A DNA stretch of 64,000 bases from Gemmatimonadota bacterium (GTDB lineage: Bacteria; Gemmatimonadota; Gemmatimonadetes; Palauibacterales; Palauibacteraceae), in the NCBI GenBank assembly GCA_021295785.1, contig JAGWBR010000007.1:101667-165666 (forward strand), written 5' to 3'. Numbering within the stretch: the stretch's first letter is position 1; the number at the start of each line of letters is the position of its first letter. This document shows, in pieces, positions 53,201 to 63,925 of this stretch. A program made the translations under genes and the position numbers. The notes under the pieces were generated by a model. The model saw nothing but the letters and a program-made list of their open reading frames with translations. It made no database searches and was not told the origin of the DNA.

Positions 53201-55183
53201 GATTATGAGAACGGCACGTTCACGGCCGCGGGAATCGGAGACATGGGGGGCGACGTGTTCGGCAACGGGATGTTGCTGAGCCGAAATCTCAAACTGATTG
53301 GCGCATTCAACCACCGGCACATTTTCGTGGATCCCGACCCCGATCCCGCCGCGTCGTGGAAAGAGCGCAAGCGGTTGTTTGAGATGCCCCGCTCGTCGTG
53401 GGCGGACTACAACCCGGAACTGATTAGCGACGGCGGGGGAGTGTGGGAGCGCACCAACAAGCGCATCAAGCTGTCCGAGGCCGCGCGCACGGCGCTTGGC
53501 ATCGAACGGGGAGAAGTGAACGGAGAAGAACTGGTGACGGCCATTCTCCGTGCGCCCGCCGACCTCCTCTGGAACGGCGGGATCGGCACCTACGTCAAAG
53601 CCAGCCACGAGACCGACGCCGACGTCGGCGACCCCGGGAATGACAGGGTCCGGATAGACGCGACCGAGTTGCGCGTGAAGGTGGTCGGCGAGGGCGGCAA
53701 TCTGGGCATGACCCAGAAAGGCCGCGTGCAGTTTGCCCTGGCCGGAGGGCGCCTCAACACCGACGCGGTGGACAACTCAGCGGGCGTGGACATGTCGGAC
53801 CACGAAGTGAACCTGAAGGTGCTCTTGTCGGCTCCCGTGGCGCGGGGGGATCTGAGCTTTGACGAAGCGACCGAACTGCTTGAAGACTGCACGGAAGCGG
53901 TCTCCCGGTCGGTGCTCGCCAACAACTACTACCAGAGCCTGTCAATTAGCCTTGATGCCCGCCGGGCGGCCGCGGGGCCCGAGGCGCAGTTGCTGACGAT
54001 GGAGACCCTGCAACGCGAAGGGGAGCTGGACGCGGTCCTGGAAGAACTTCCGGTGGGTGCGGAGTGGACATCCAGGGAAGCGATCGCCGACGGAGCGGGC
54101 CCGCTGACTCGCCCCGAGCTTTCCGTGCTGATGGCCTACTCCAAGTTGCACCTGAAAGATGCAATCGTCGCGGCCGGGGCGGGGGATGATCCGGCCCTGA
54201 TGGACTTGGTCAGGGGCTATTTCCCGGCGAAAGCCCTGGAGGCCGTGACACCAGAGGACTTGACGGCGCACCGGTTGCGGAGCCGAATCGCGGCGACCCA
54301 GCTGGCCAACCGTTTCGTGGACCGGATGGGGGCGGCCAGCCATATCCAGCTCACGCGGAGCACCGGGCGCTCGGCCGCGGCGGTGGCTTTGGCATGGCAC
54401 GCGGCGTGGCGTGTACTGGACGCGGAGCCGCTCATGTCGACAGTGCGGCAGGGCGAGGGGGCTCTTTCGCCCGACGTTCAGTACGATATCTATCTCGATC
54501 TGGCCAGAGTTCTGCGCCGGATGGTGCTGTGGATATTGTCGCGGTCGCCGGGCCAGAAGGCGGCAATCGGCATGGTGGAACACCTTCGGGGACCGGTGCG
54601 GGAGATCCGGGAGGAATTGCCGCGGTTGTTGTCGCCCCCGCAGGCCCGCCTGCTCAGCGAGACCGAGCGCATGGCTCGGGCGGCGGGGTTCAGCGCGGGG
54701 GATGCGCGGCGTTTGGGCACCCTTACCTGGGTTGACGAGTTACTGCCGGTGGCCGCGCTGGCACGCAGCTCCGGCGCGGACGCCACTACCGCGGCCCGGG
54801 CCTACTTCGGTCTGTCGTCGGACGTCGATTTTGCCTGGGTTAAGAGCAGCCTGTCCCAACTTTCGGGGGCGGGTTGGGGGGAGGCGGCCACCCGTATTCT
54901 GCTGGCCAAGACCGAGCAAGCGCGGTCGCAAATGGCTGCCCGAGTCCTGGCCGACGCAGCTAGTAAGTCGTCGACTGCGGCCACGCGCCGGTTCCGCCAG
55001 CGCAACGCCGTGGCGCTGAGCCGAATTCGGAACCTGATCTCGGATGCGCGGTCCGGAGTGACCGCGCCGGGCCTGGATGCGATGGTGGTCGTGGTGGAGG
55101 AGATCGCGGCCCTGGGGGCAGGACAGGCCGACCAGCCAAGCGCCGGGAACGGCGTTCCACCCGACCGGGAGTTGCTCTTTTGA
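50243..55183 (+). CDS. NAD-specific glutamate dehydrogenase, large (180-kDa) type
   Basis: Catabolic oxidative deamination of glutamate to 2-oxoglutarate. The 1646 residues put it in the GDH-180 class. The catalytic region is ARGGIRWSDRVEDFRVE followed by KNAVIVPGGAKGCFIV. An N-terminal ACT-like regulatory part includes VVVHRTAKGRLLEFRDR. Further stretches are KEEGITARGAWECVKRHF and GDMGGDVFGNGMLLS. ATG 50243 has GGGGAGAGG just upstream; the frame extends farther but without family similarity. It faces the selenoprotein gene across a 199-bp divergent gap (50044-50242). Confidence 0.95.
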   Translation: MDHESREREEHQKLDELIAAMRRHLPRESDGATYGFAWRLFRRDLSRVLARRTLEETAADAAALYKLLDHAKGDPIAVRVAWDEEDPSRGSIQTVSRDRPFIVDTIREYLHSQAIDIEYIVHPVVVVHRTAKGRLLEFRDRPAEGPRYSVVQIAVEDAHDPEARAGLEAALERRLSQIRSVTDAFPHILERTKTVIKELTRTRRIRPDFADEVAETKALLRWLVDRGFVFLGYRGYTLSTDEDGREWMAADVGEGLGLLADDAKSSFATPQPVDTLRPEMQKRIAEGPLLIVSKTNAESPVRRRARMDYVGVRKVRRDGSLGGEFRFLGLFTAKAFSEHASEIPILRQKLAAILESESAPEGSHDYNLIVHTFNSIPKEELFSSGVEDLRGVIEVVRRTQGADDILVTAQPDTLGRGVNVLVVMPRNRFSGEVRRHLQAELVKAYEGDLLNYHLALGQGDQARLHFFLAPGGTKRSRDGDLGAEVDLRAVEAIVWSTVRTWEERLEDGLAELHGATKARRILAEVGQFPAEYQAAVDISTALEDVEDLRELGETDRIQVRLREVDEGDTDAAESSPASVRLQLRLVHHRDRFALSDIVPTLECLGLRVLETAHFKIAAPSHASAGAEGALLGGAVQIFDAEATQLRGVAADAENRVAEALRAIYDGEADNDSLNELILTAGLTYREVSVLRTYGGYAFRAGAVASRAGAVGPLTAHPRVARSLLKVFQARFDPAREAGDGAEAERELADGLVAVRGIEDDRTLRRMADLIKATVRTNYYRGELKSSPALVIKLDPRNLDFVPRPRPRHEVYMRGPQTEAAHIRMDDVARGGIRWSDRVEDFRVELLGLVKTQRVKNAVIVPGGAKGCFIVLHPPADQGERIGAGLESYRQFIRGMLEISDNVVDGEVVSPGGVVVHDEPDPYLVVAADKGTAKNSDTANQLALDAGFWLGDAFASGGSRGYDHKEEGITARGAWECVKRHFREARVDYENGTFTAAGIGDMGGDVFGNGMLLSRNLKLIGAFNHRHIFVDPDPDPAASWKERKRLFEMPRSSWADYNPELISDGGGVWERTNKRIKLSEAARTALGIERGEVNGEELVTAILRAPADLLWNGGIGTYVKASHETDADVGDPGNDRVRIDATELRVKVVGEGGNLGMTQKGRVQFALAGGRLNTDAVDNSAGVDMSDHEVNLKVLLSAPVARGDLSFDEATELLEDCTEAVSRSVLANNYYQSLSISLDARRAAAGPEAQLLTMETLQREGELDAVLEELPVGAEWTSREAIADGAGPLTRPELSVLMAYSKLHLKDAIVAAGAGDDPALMDLVRGYFPAKALEAVTPEDLTAHRLRSRIAATQLANRFVDRMGAASHIQLTRSTGRSAAAVALAWHAAWRVLDAEPLMSTVRQGEGALSPDVQYDIYLDLARVLRRMVLWILSRSPGQKAAIGMVEHLRGPVREIREELPRLLSPPQARLLSETERMARAAGFSAGDARRLGTLTWVDELLPVAALARSSGADATTAARAYFGLSSDVDFAWVKSSLSQLSGAGWGEAATRILLAKTEQARSQMAARVLADAASKSSTAATRRFRQRNAVALSRIRNLISDARSGVTAPGLDAMVVVVEEIAALGAGQADQPSAGNGVPPDRELLF

Positions 55184-55207
55184 GCGGCGGCGGGCGACCC
55201 GCGCAAT

Positions 55208-56422
55208 TCAGCCCCGCGACGCGCCCAGTTCGTACAGAACGATGTACGGAATATCCAATTCGGTCTTCCCGGTGCCCCACACCCGGTCCCCCTGTGCGGC
55301 CCTGAAGGTTACTCCCAGGGGGGCGCTTACTGTGAACTCGGGAGCGCCGTCCGGTCCGACAACGAGCCACTCGCTCACTTCATCGTCGTCGTCCCCGGAG
55401 GCGGGCAGGCGCAGCCACACACGCCCATCGTGGGTGACGAACGCAGTCGCAATCGGGGGATAGTAGTCGGGAATGATGGAACCCCGGATAACGGCGGCCC
55501 GCAGATTCGCGGGCACCTGTCGGCCGACTGTTTCCGGTAGCGTTTCCGCCGTGCGCCGGAACATCGCGATTCCCTCTTCGATGTATGCTTCGCGGACATC
55601 GGCCGGGATTTCGCGCAGCTCGAAGTCCAGTGTGCTCTCGGCGGTCAGTCGGCCATCGAGACCGTAGCGGCGGACGGCCACGCGTGCGGGCAGGTCGATG
55701 TCCCAGTCAACGACAACCACGCCACTCCCGTCAGGCGCCCGCGCATAAACCGGCGGCGCGGCAACCAGCCTGTGGGCGAAGCTTCCGACCCCTTCGATCT
55801 CCATGGCGGTGCTCTCCAGAACGGAGGCTACGGTGTCGGCGCGGGATTCGTCCCGGGGCCCGATCGCAACGGCCATCCTCGCCCGCTCACCCTCTGTCGC
55901 TTCACCCGGCGGGCCGACGACCAGCTGCCGCCCCTCCGCGAGCGGCATCTTCATCGCGTATCCCGATCCCATCTCCGGTTGGCCGGTGTTCGCGTCGGTC
56001 CTGATGTGCGCGCCGGTGGAATCGAAGAACGAAGTGCGGGCCGCGAGGGTGTCACCGGCAAAGCCCGTTCTGTACAGAGACGAGAACTCGCCGGGCCCCG
56101 TTCCCCGGTTGCCGATGTATCGGATGAATTCCCCGTTCCGGCTAAGCACGCGAATCCTCGGGTCGTTGCCGGGAACCGCGAAGAGTCGTCCGGAAGCGTC
56201 CAGCATGAGCTGTGGTTCGGCGGCGAAGCTGAGCCAGTCGGGGACGTCAACGGCGTCGCCAAGGCGCAGGATCTCGCGGACCTCGCGGAGCGGCGCGTTC
56301 GCGGCATCCTGGCCGTGAGCCGGAGGGACAGCCAGCGGGGCCAGGCAGAGCGCGAGAACTGTGGCCAGACGAACAGACCGTGCGGTGGCTTCGAAACAGG
56401 CGGACGGCGTCAAGAAGTCCAT
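55208..56422 (-). CDS. Secreted 6-bladed beta-propeller protein
   Basis: 404 residues with an N-terminal signal peptide (LATVLALCLAPLAVPPAHGQ). Propeller blades are suggested by repeated strands such as ASGRLFAVPGNDPRIRVLSRNG and the family mark YIGNRGTGPGEFSSLY. Proteins of this layout are numerous and functionally unassigned in Gemmatimonadota-like genomes. It lies downstream of glnA on the same strand after a 72-bp gap and converges with gdh. Confidence 0.75.
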   Translation of the reverse strand: MDFLTPSACFEATARSVRLATVLALCLAPLAVPPAHGQDAANAPLREVREILRLGDAVDVPDWLSFAAEPQLMLDASGRLFAVPGNDPRIRVLSRNGEFIRYIGNRGTGPGEFSSLYRTGFAGDTLAARTSFFDSTGAHIRTDANTGQPEMGSGYAMKMPLAEGRQLVVGPPGEATEGERARMAVAIGPRDESRADTVASVLESTAMEIEGVGSFAHRLVAAPPVYARAPDGSGVVVVDWDIDLPARVAVRRYGLDGRLTAESTLDFELREIPADVREAYIEEGIAMFRRTAETLPETVGRQVPANLRAAVIRGSIIPDYYPPIATAFVTHDGRVWLRLPASGDDDDEVSEWLVVGPDGAPEFTVSAPLGVTFRAAQGDRVWGTGKTELDIPYIVLYELGASRG

Positions 56423-56494
56423 GGTGACTCCCGAGAAAGGTGACGAGGTGGTGGTAGCGACCTGTCGGATAGACGTTCAGGGGAGCCTCTAGAT

Positions 56495-57904
56495 CTAGAC
56501 CTCCAGGTAACGATCCACTTCCCAGCGGGACACGAAGGCGATGTATTCCCGCCACTCTTCCCGCTTGATGGACAGGAAGTTGTCGGTGATGTGACTCCCA
56601 AGTGCGTCCGTGATAACTGGTGAAGCCGAGAGTGCGTTGATGGCCTCGCCAAGGTTCCCCGGGAGCGTGCCTACACCGAGAGCCTCGCGGGCACCGGCGG
56701 TCAGCTTCCACACGTTGATGTCCATCGCCTCGCCGGGATCGCGTCTGGTCTTGATCCCGTCGAGTCCGGCCGCCAGCTGCACCGCCAGCGAGAGATAGAC
56801 GTTGCAGGACGGATCGGGAATCCGGGCCTCAAGCCGCGTCCCCATTCCCCGCTGATCGGGCACACGGACCATGACCGACCGGTTACGCTGTGACCAGGCG
56901 ATGTTGACCGGAGCCTCGTAGCCCGGCACTAGACGCTTGTAGCTGTTCACGATCGGGTTGGTGATGGCCGTGATCGCCCCGGCATGCTCCATTAGACCGC
57001 CGATGTAGTAGAGCATGGTCTGTGACAGCTCTAGCGGTGCCGACGGGTCGTGGAAAATGTTCTCGCCGTCTTGCATCAGCGACTGGTGCGTGTGCATGCC
57101 CGAGCCGTTGGCCCCGAACAGGGGCTTCGGCATGAACGTGGCGTGCAGCCCGTGCTTAAGCGCGATGTTCTTAACCACGAACTTGAACGTGGCCAGGTTG
57201 TCGGCGGTCTGCACGCACGGACCAAACCGGAAGTTGATCTCGTGCTGGCTCTCCGCGACCTCGTGGTGGCCGGCTTCGACCTCCATTCCCAGAGCCTCGA
57301 GCGTGGTCATCATCTCGCGCCGGGCCACCGAAGCCCGGTCCGTCGGAGGTACGTCGAAGTAGGCTGCGTGGTCACTGAAATTGACCTCCGGCAGACCGTC
57401 TTCTCCCAGGGCGAACAAGAAGAACTCGGCTTCCACCCCCGTTACCATCTCGAACCCCATCTCCCCGGCCTTGTCGGCCTGGCGCTTGAGGCATCCCCGC
57501 GGGTCACCGTCAAACCGTTCCCCGGTCAGCGGCCGCCGCACCCAGCAGTACAAGTGGGCCATCCGGGCCTCGGGGTTCCCTCCCGGATAAACGCGGAAGG
57601 TGGTCAGATCGGGCACCAGGAGCATGTCGCTCTCTTCGATCTTCACATATCCGGCGATCGAGGAACCGTCGAACATGATTTCCCCGTCGAACGCCTTCTT
57701 GAACTGGCTGCGGGGCAGTTCAATGTTCTTCGGCGTGCCGTGAATGTCGAAGAAGACCAGTCTCAAGAACCGTACGTTCAGCTTGTCGCTCAGCTCCAGC
57801 AGCGTCTGGGTGTCGGGCGAGTCACCCAGGTCGTTCGCATAGCTCTCGAATCGTTCTTCCTCAAGATGCTCGCTGGGGGCCATAAACAACCGATGGTCAG
57901 CCAT
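56495..57904 (-). CDS. glnA: Glutamine synthetase type I
   Basis: ATP-dependent glutamine synthesis from glutamate and ammonia. The start is MADHRLFMAPSEHLEEE. Beta-grasp and catalytic motifs are FDGSSIAGYVKIEESDMLL, TGVEAEFFLF, HHEVAESQHEINFRFG, FMPKPLFGANGSGMHTHQS and NPIVNSYKRLVPGYEAPVN. The C-terminus lacks an obvious adenylylation Tyr segment (NLYDLP), so it is probably the feedback-type (alpha) rather than the adenylylated form. GAGAGGA lies just upstream of the ATG. It is complete at 469 residues. Confidence 0.96.
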   Translation of the reverse strand: MADHRLFMAPSEHLEEERFESYANDLGDSPDTQTLLELSDKLNVRFLRLVFFDIHGTPKNIELPRSQFKKAFDGEIMFDGSSIAGYVKIEESDMLLVPDLTTFRVYPGGNPEARMAHLYCWVRRPLTGERFDGDPRGCLKRQADKAGEMGFEMVTGVEAEFFLFALGEDGLPEVNFSDHAAYFDVPPTDRASVARREMMTTLEALGMEVEAGHHEVAESQHEINFRFGPCVQTADNLATFKFVVKNIALKHGLHATFMPKPLFGANGSGMHTHQSLMQDGENIFHDPSAPLELSQTMLYYIGGLMEHAGAITAITNPIVNSYKRLVPGYEAPVNIAWSQRNRSVMVRVPDQRGMGTRLEARIPDPSCNVYLSLAVQLAAGLDGIKTRRDPGEAMDINVWKLTAGAREALGVGTLPGNLGEAINALSASPVITDALGSHITDNFLSIKREEWREYIAFVSRWEVDRYLEV

Positions 57905-57914
57905 GAATTCCTCT

Positions 57915-57959
57915 CGGGCAGAGTGGCGGGCGGTGTGGATCCCCGGGCAGAGTGGCGGG
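57915..57959. repeat. 16-bp direct repeat in the glnA leader
   Basis: CGGGCAGAGTGGCGGG occurs perfectly at 57915-57930 and 57944-57959, period 29, just upstream of the glnA start. Farther upstream (57985-58020) TTTTGGAT occurs twice, 28 bp apart, in an AT-rich stretch that may hold the promoter. Otherwise 57905-58110 shows no gene. Confidence 0.6.
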
Positions 57960-58110
57960 AATCAGGGAGGTGTCGCGGGTGCGGCCAAAGCATTTTGGAT
58001 ACAAACCGGAATTTTTTTGGATTGCGGCCAGCGCGTCAAGCCGACTCGCGCCGGCGGGCGTTGAAAACGTTACAAAAGTTCCAGAGGCCACGGGGGGTTT
58101 CACGCGGGGC

Positions 58111-58917
58111 TCACGAACCCGGTTGATCGTCGCCGAAAGTGCGTTTCACGGCGACCGTACGCGCCGGCACTCCGACGTTAACGTGTCCGGCCGGCACATC
58201 GCGCGTGGCGACCGCTCTCGCACCCACCATCGCCTGTTCGGACACGCGAACTCCCGCGAGAATGGCCGCCCCCGCGGTGACCCGCACTCCGTCCTCAAGC
58301 ACGGTCACCTTGTTGGTAACATCGCTGATGTCGTCGATGGAGTGGGAATGGCTGTACACGGCGGCGTAGTCCGAGATCGACACGCGGTTACCCAGGCGAA
58401 TGCCGCCGCGGTCGTCCAGCAGCACGTTTCGGTGGATCACCACGTCATCGCCCACGATCAGGTTATAGCCGAACGAAAATTCCACAAAATGGAAGCACTT
58501 GAAGTTGCCTCCAACGCTCTGGAACACATAGGGGGCCAGCAGGCGGCGCAGCCGCACGCCCAGCCAAACGTTACCGCCCATCGGTGACCGGTCGAACATC
58601 TGCCACAGCCAGATGAGGGGTTTGCGACTGGCGAAAAGCTCCGCGTCCACCTCCGCGTAGTACTCCGGTTCAAGGGTAACGTTGCGCGGGTCCAAATTGG
58701 CGATGGCCGCCCGGGTGGCGAGGGGAAGCGCCCGAAGATTTTCTCCGTCTACCCCCGTCAGGCCGGGAAAGTAGATTCCCCGCAGCAGGGACGCGCAAAG
58801 TTCGTTTCGGTCACACCGAGCGTCCGCGAGGCGAGTCTCGATGTCGTCCAGCCAGGCGCTGTATGAGCGTCGGGCGTCGGGCGGCGGATCGAGGCTTCGG
58901 AGGGGCCGGACAGGCAT
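58111..58917 (-). CDS. Left-handed beta-helix acyltransferase (hexapeptide repeat)
   Basis: 268 residues. The C-terminal half shows hexapeptide repeats typical of LbH acyltransferases: NLIVGDDVVIHRNVLLDDRG, IRLGNRVSISDYAAVYSHSH, VTVLEDGVRVTAGAAILAGV and VPAGHVNVGVPARTV. SHSHSIDD may supply the catalytic His. The N-terminal half (PVRPLRSL to about 100) is a helical region resembling other Gemmatimonadota-type acyltransferases only in general. ATG 58917 is chosen over far upstream starts, which overlap the divergent gene. Confidence 0.8.
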   Translation of the reverse strand: MPVRPLRSLDPPPDARRSYSAWLDDIETRLADARCDRNELCASLLRGIYFPGLTGVDGENLRALPLATRAAIANLDPRNVTLEPEYYAEVDAELFASRKPLIWLWQMFDRSPMGGNVWLGVRLRRLLAPYVFQSVGGNFKCFHFVEFSFGYNLIVGDDVVIHRNVLLDDRGGIRLGNRVSISDYAAVYSHSHSIDDISDVTNKVTVLEDGVRVTAGAAILAGVRVSEQAMVGARAVATRDVPAGHVNVGVPARTVAVKRTFGDDQPGS

Positions 58918-58968
58918 GGTGAAACGTAACCGGGAGACCGCCGCCGGCCAAATGGAGGAAGTGCAGGA

Positions 58969-60989
<2,021 letters not shown>

Positions 60990-61024
60990 GCCTGTCCGCT
61001 GGGGCCATTCCTTCGCGGGTCCCC

Positions 61025-61068
61025 GGGGCGGGGCTGACGAGGGGTTGGCTCCGCCCCCCTCGAACCCC
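61025..61068 (+). terminator. GC-rich hairpins after guaB
   Basis: Two overlapping inverted repeats, GGGGCGG/CCGCCCC (61025-61057) and GGGGTT/AACCCC (61041-61068), lie 36-79 bp past guaB. No T-run follows. A terminator role is likely but not proven. The rest of 60990-61190 shows no gene. Confidence 0.35.
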
Positions 61069-61190
61069 CTGGTGCCCGAACCCATTCGGCCGATGGCAAA
61101 GCCAACCGGTCGGGCCGAACGTAGTACCTTCTGAAGCACAAGGGATAGACAGTCTGCTGGGGAAGGCGAATCATTAAGACACTCCACATC

Positions 61191-61565
61191 ATGCTTGCGG
61201 CCGCGATGCTCCTACTGCTCAGCCAGACGCTGCTACTTGCGCCAGCTGAGGCGCAGTTCACTCCGGCCATGATCGAGGCGGTGACCATCCACCCGCCCGT
61301 CGCGGCGCGGTTCCAGTGCTCCGAACACGCGCTCGGGGAAGAGGACTTCGTGCTCGACGCGACAGCCGCCGACTGCGTTGTCGTGCGGCGGACCGGCGGA
61401 CCGAACGGCAACTTGGCGTCGCTGTACACGGGAGATGGAACCCGCAACGAAGACTGGCACAGCTGGCGCGAGCCACTTAGGGTGGCGGAGCAGGGCGAGG
61501 ACCCGTGGCCCGCTCGCCCACCCCCGCCCATCCCTCACTCCCTAGAAGGGGGAGCCCTACCGTGA
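61191..61565 (+). CDS. Short secreted protein, possibly a truncated peptidase N-terminus
   Basis: 124 residues with a signal peptide (MLAAAMLLLLSQTLLLAPAEA). The middle (VTIHPPVAARFQCSEHALGE and YTGDGTRNEDWHSWREPL) resembles the start of secreted M23-type peptidases, where a GDG-x-x-NEDW segment precedes the catalytic domain. After REPL the sequence becomes Pro-rich and ends, so the catalytic part is missing. It ends with a GTGA overlap to the next gene and could be a truncated gene or a small secreted protein. Confidence 0.55.
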   Translation: MLAAAMLLLLSQTLLLAPAEAQFTPAMIEAVTIHPPVAARFQCSEHALGEEDFVLDATAADCVVVRRTGGPNGNLASLYTGDGTRNEDWHSWREPLRVAEQGEDPWPARPPPPIPHSLEGGALP

Positions 61566-62719
61566 AGCCAGCCATGATGGCCTTTGCCGCCGCCGCGCTA
61601 CTCACCACTGCCTGCCAAGACGAGGCGTACCGGAACGGGAACGGAGAACACTTTTCGGTCCGCGTAGTGAATCCCGATCCGGTGTTTGATTCCCGCGAAC
61701 ACCCTGATCCGGCAGTGTCGGTAATCGGCAATCTTGGCCGGGGTATTTTCTTCGCTGATGGACGGATCGCGCTGCTGGACGAAACGACGCTGCTGTTCAT
61801 CGACTTGGCCACAGGCGAGCTGCTGCGTACAGCCGGTGGCGGCGGGGATGGCCCGGGGGAGTTTCGGGCAACAGGCCCCGCCCTACGCTGGTACAACAGT
61901 GGGGGCGACCTTGGCATCTGGGATGCGCTAAGCATGCGGCTGACGGTGTTTTCTTCCATCGGAGAGCTGGTGGACGTCAGAACGCTGCCGGCCGCATCGC
62001 GGGAAAATGCAGCAGCATGGCGTCGGGGTCCGGGACCCTATTTTTCGCCGGCGGGAATGTTCAGCGATGGGGCTATGGTGTTCTCGGAGTTCCCACAGTC
62101 AGGCTCGAAAGCCCGGCCGTTAATCGGGATCATGGAAGCCGATTGGGAGGGCGGGCTGAGAACAATCGTAAATGTTCCGGCTGACCAAAGTTCAAGCGTG
62201 CTTTTCGGGTACCGAACCTATGCCGTGATCGCTGATGACCAGCTCATCGTGGCAGACACCGAGACAGACTCGATCAGTGTCCATGGCCGCGGCGGCGAGC
62301 GGCTGTTCTCCCTGGAAATGCCGGGAGAGGGCACGCGCGTAACTGACGCGCTGGTCGAGGAAGCGTTGGCTGCCGCCCGAAGCAGGGACGAAGGGAGTCT
62401 GCGAGTGCGCCTGGGCTTTCCCGCTGCGGAGCGGGAATATGTTCCCAATGAGGTCGTGCCGCCGATCGATCGAATCCTGGTAGACAGCGACGAACGCCTG
62501 TGGGTGCGATCGTATCGGTTGCCGGGAGATGAAGTGCAAAGGTGGACCGTATGGCGGGGAATAGACCGGCTCTTCGCGGTGGAGATGCCGACCGACTGGC
62601 TGTTGTTCGATGCCAGTGGCGATTTGGTTCTGCTGCGGCACACCGACGAACTAGGTGTCCACAGTGCTGCCGTGCGGAGGATGGAGCGCCAGCGGCCTGA
62701 AGGAGACACCGAACTGTGA
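61562..62719 (+). CDS. 6-bladed beta-propeller lipoprotein
   Basis: 385 residues. The start is GTG 61562 (VKPAMMAFAAAALLTTACQDE) with lipobox LTTAC, so the protein is predicted to be lipid-anchored. The propeller mark GGGGDGPGEFRATGPALRWY and repeated strand segments identify the family. AAGGGGGAG lies upstream. The 3' end overlaps the next propeller gene (GTGA), so the two form an operon. Confidence 0.75.
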   Translation: MKPAMMAFAAAALLTTACQDEAYRNGNGEHFSVRVVNPDPVFDSREHPDPAVSVIGNLGRGIFFADGRIALLDETTLLFIDLATGELLRTAGGGGDGPGEFRATGPALRWYNSGGDLGIWDALSMRLTVFSSIGELVDVRTLPAASRENAAAWRRGPGPYFSPAGMFSDGAMVFSEFPQSGSKARPLIGIMEADWEGGLRTIVNVPADQSSSVLFGYRTYAVIADDQLIVADTETDSISVHGRGGERLFSLEMPGEGTRVTDALVEEALAAARSRDEGSLRVRLGFPAAEREYVPNEVVPPIDRILVDSDERLWVRSYRLPGDEVQRWTVWRGIDRLFAVEMPTDWLLFDASGDLVLLRHTDELGVHSAAVRRMERQRPEGDTEL

Positions 62720-63925
62720 ACAGCAGGTTCGTTTTCGGGCTGGCCATCCCTCTTGCGCTGGTCGCTACGGGTTGCGAACCGCCCCAATCGCTCCCGACCG
62801 TCAGTGTCGTCGACAGCGCCGGCGTGCGGGTCATCGACCTCGGGCCCGTGCCGCTGGACGTGGTGGAACATCGCGTCCTGGCTGCCGAACCCGACCTAGT
62901 TATTCGGAGTGGTGAGGACAACAGCGCCTCCGTGTTCTCCGATGTCCGGGACGTGGAGTTGCTGTCAGGCGGCCGCTTCGCAGTAGTCAACGGAAGCGGA
63001 AACGAGATCCTCGTGTTCGACGGTGCCGGGCAGCACATCGACACATGGGGTGGGAGGGGGGACGGCCCAGGGGAATTCCGGTATCTCGAATGGCTGGCCT
63101 CCCTGCCCCCCGACTCCCTGGCGGCGGGAGACCGTGGCTTGCGGCGCGTCACCGTCTTCGATGCGGCGGGCCGGTACGTCCGCCGTAGACCAAGCGTCGC
63201 GCCCCATTCCACCGAGACCCATGGGTCTGCTCGCGGACGGCTGGGTGGTCGCAGCTTCCTTCGCGCAGCCCGCGCCGGTGAAGGGTACTGTACGCCCGTC
63301 GGTCGAGGTTCTGACGATTCCTCCGGCGGGGGTCGGCGTCCACCTTCTGGGAACGTGGCCCGGCGAGGAGCTTGTCCTTTTCGAAGGGGATGGGCTCCTT
63401 CAAGTAACCCAGCCTCCGTTCGGTAGGCGCCTCCACATCGCGCCCACACCCGACGGCGTGTGGATCGCCGACAACGATCAATGGGAGTTGCGGCGATTCT
63501 CGGCTGAAGGCGAGCTGAGCATGGTTGTCCGGTCTTCGGCAAGTCCTGCAGCGGTCACTGACCAGCTGCTTGAGGAATTCCTCGCCGAAAGATATCGATA
63601 CGCTGTTCAGGATCCCACGCTGGAGGATCTGAAGCAGGACCAGCGTGAGATCACGCGGCATACGACGACGCCGAGCCTGGGCATGATCCTGGGCATGATG
63701 GACGGCGGTGTTTCCGTCGGCGAGTTCAAGCTGGGCGAGGCCTTTCCGCGGGCGTGGATCACTGTGGACCCGAACGGGATCGTCACCACGATCGAACTCC
63801 CATCGGGCTTTGATGTCAAGCAGTGGGGGTCAGACTGGGTTATGGGTGTTGTGCGCGACGCGCTCGATCGTGAGGCAATCCATCGATATCGGATCCTTGG
63901 CACGGATCCGGAAGTCCAGTTCTAG
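62716..63925 (+). pseudogene. 6-bladed beta-propeller lipoprotein, frameshifted
   Basis: From GTG 62716 the frame gives a signal with lipobox ATGC (LALVATGCEPP) and propeller segments including TWGGRGDGPGEFRYLEW, up to RVTVFDAAGRYVRR near 63190. There the reading must move +1 to continue GLLADGWVVAASFAQPA and the rest of the propeller to a stop at 63925. Neither frame alone looks like a full protein. The shift lies between about 63185 and 63215. Sequencing error, a real pseudogene, or phase variation are all possible. The final 75 bases of the window hold nothing recognisable. Confidence 0.7.
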
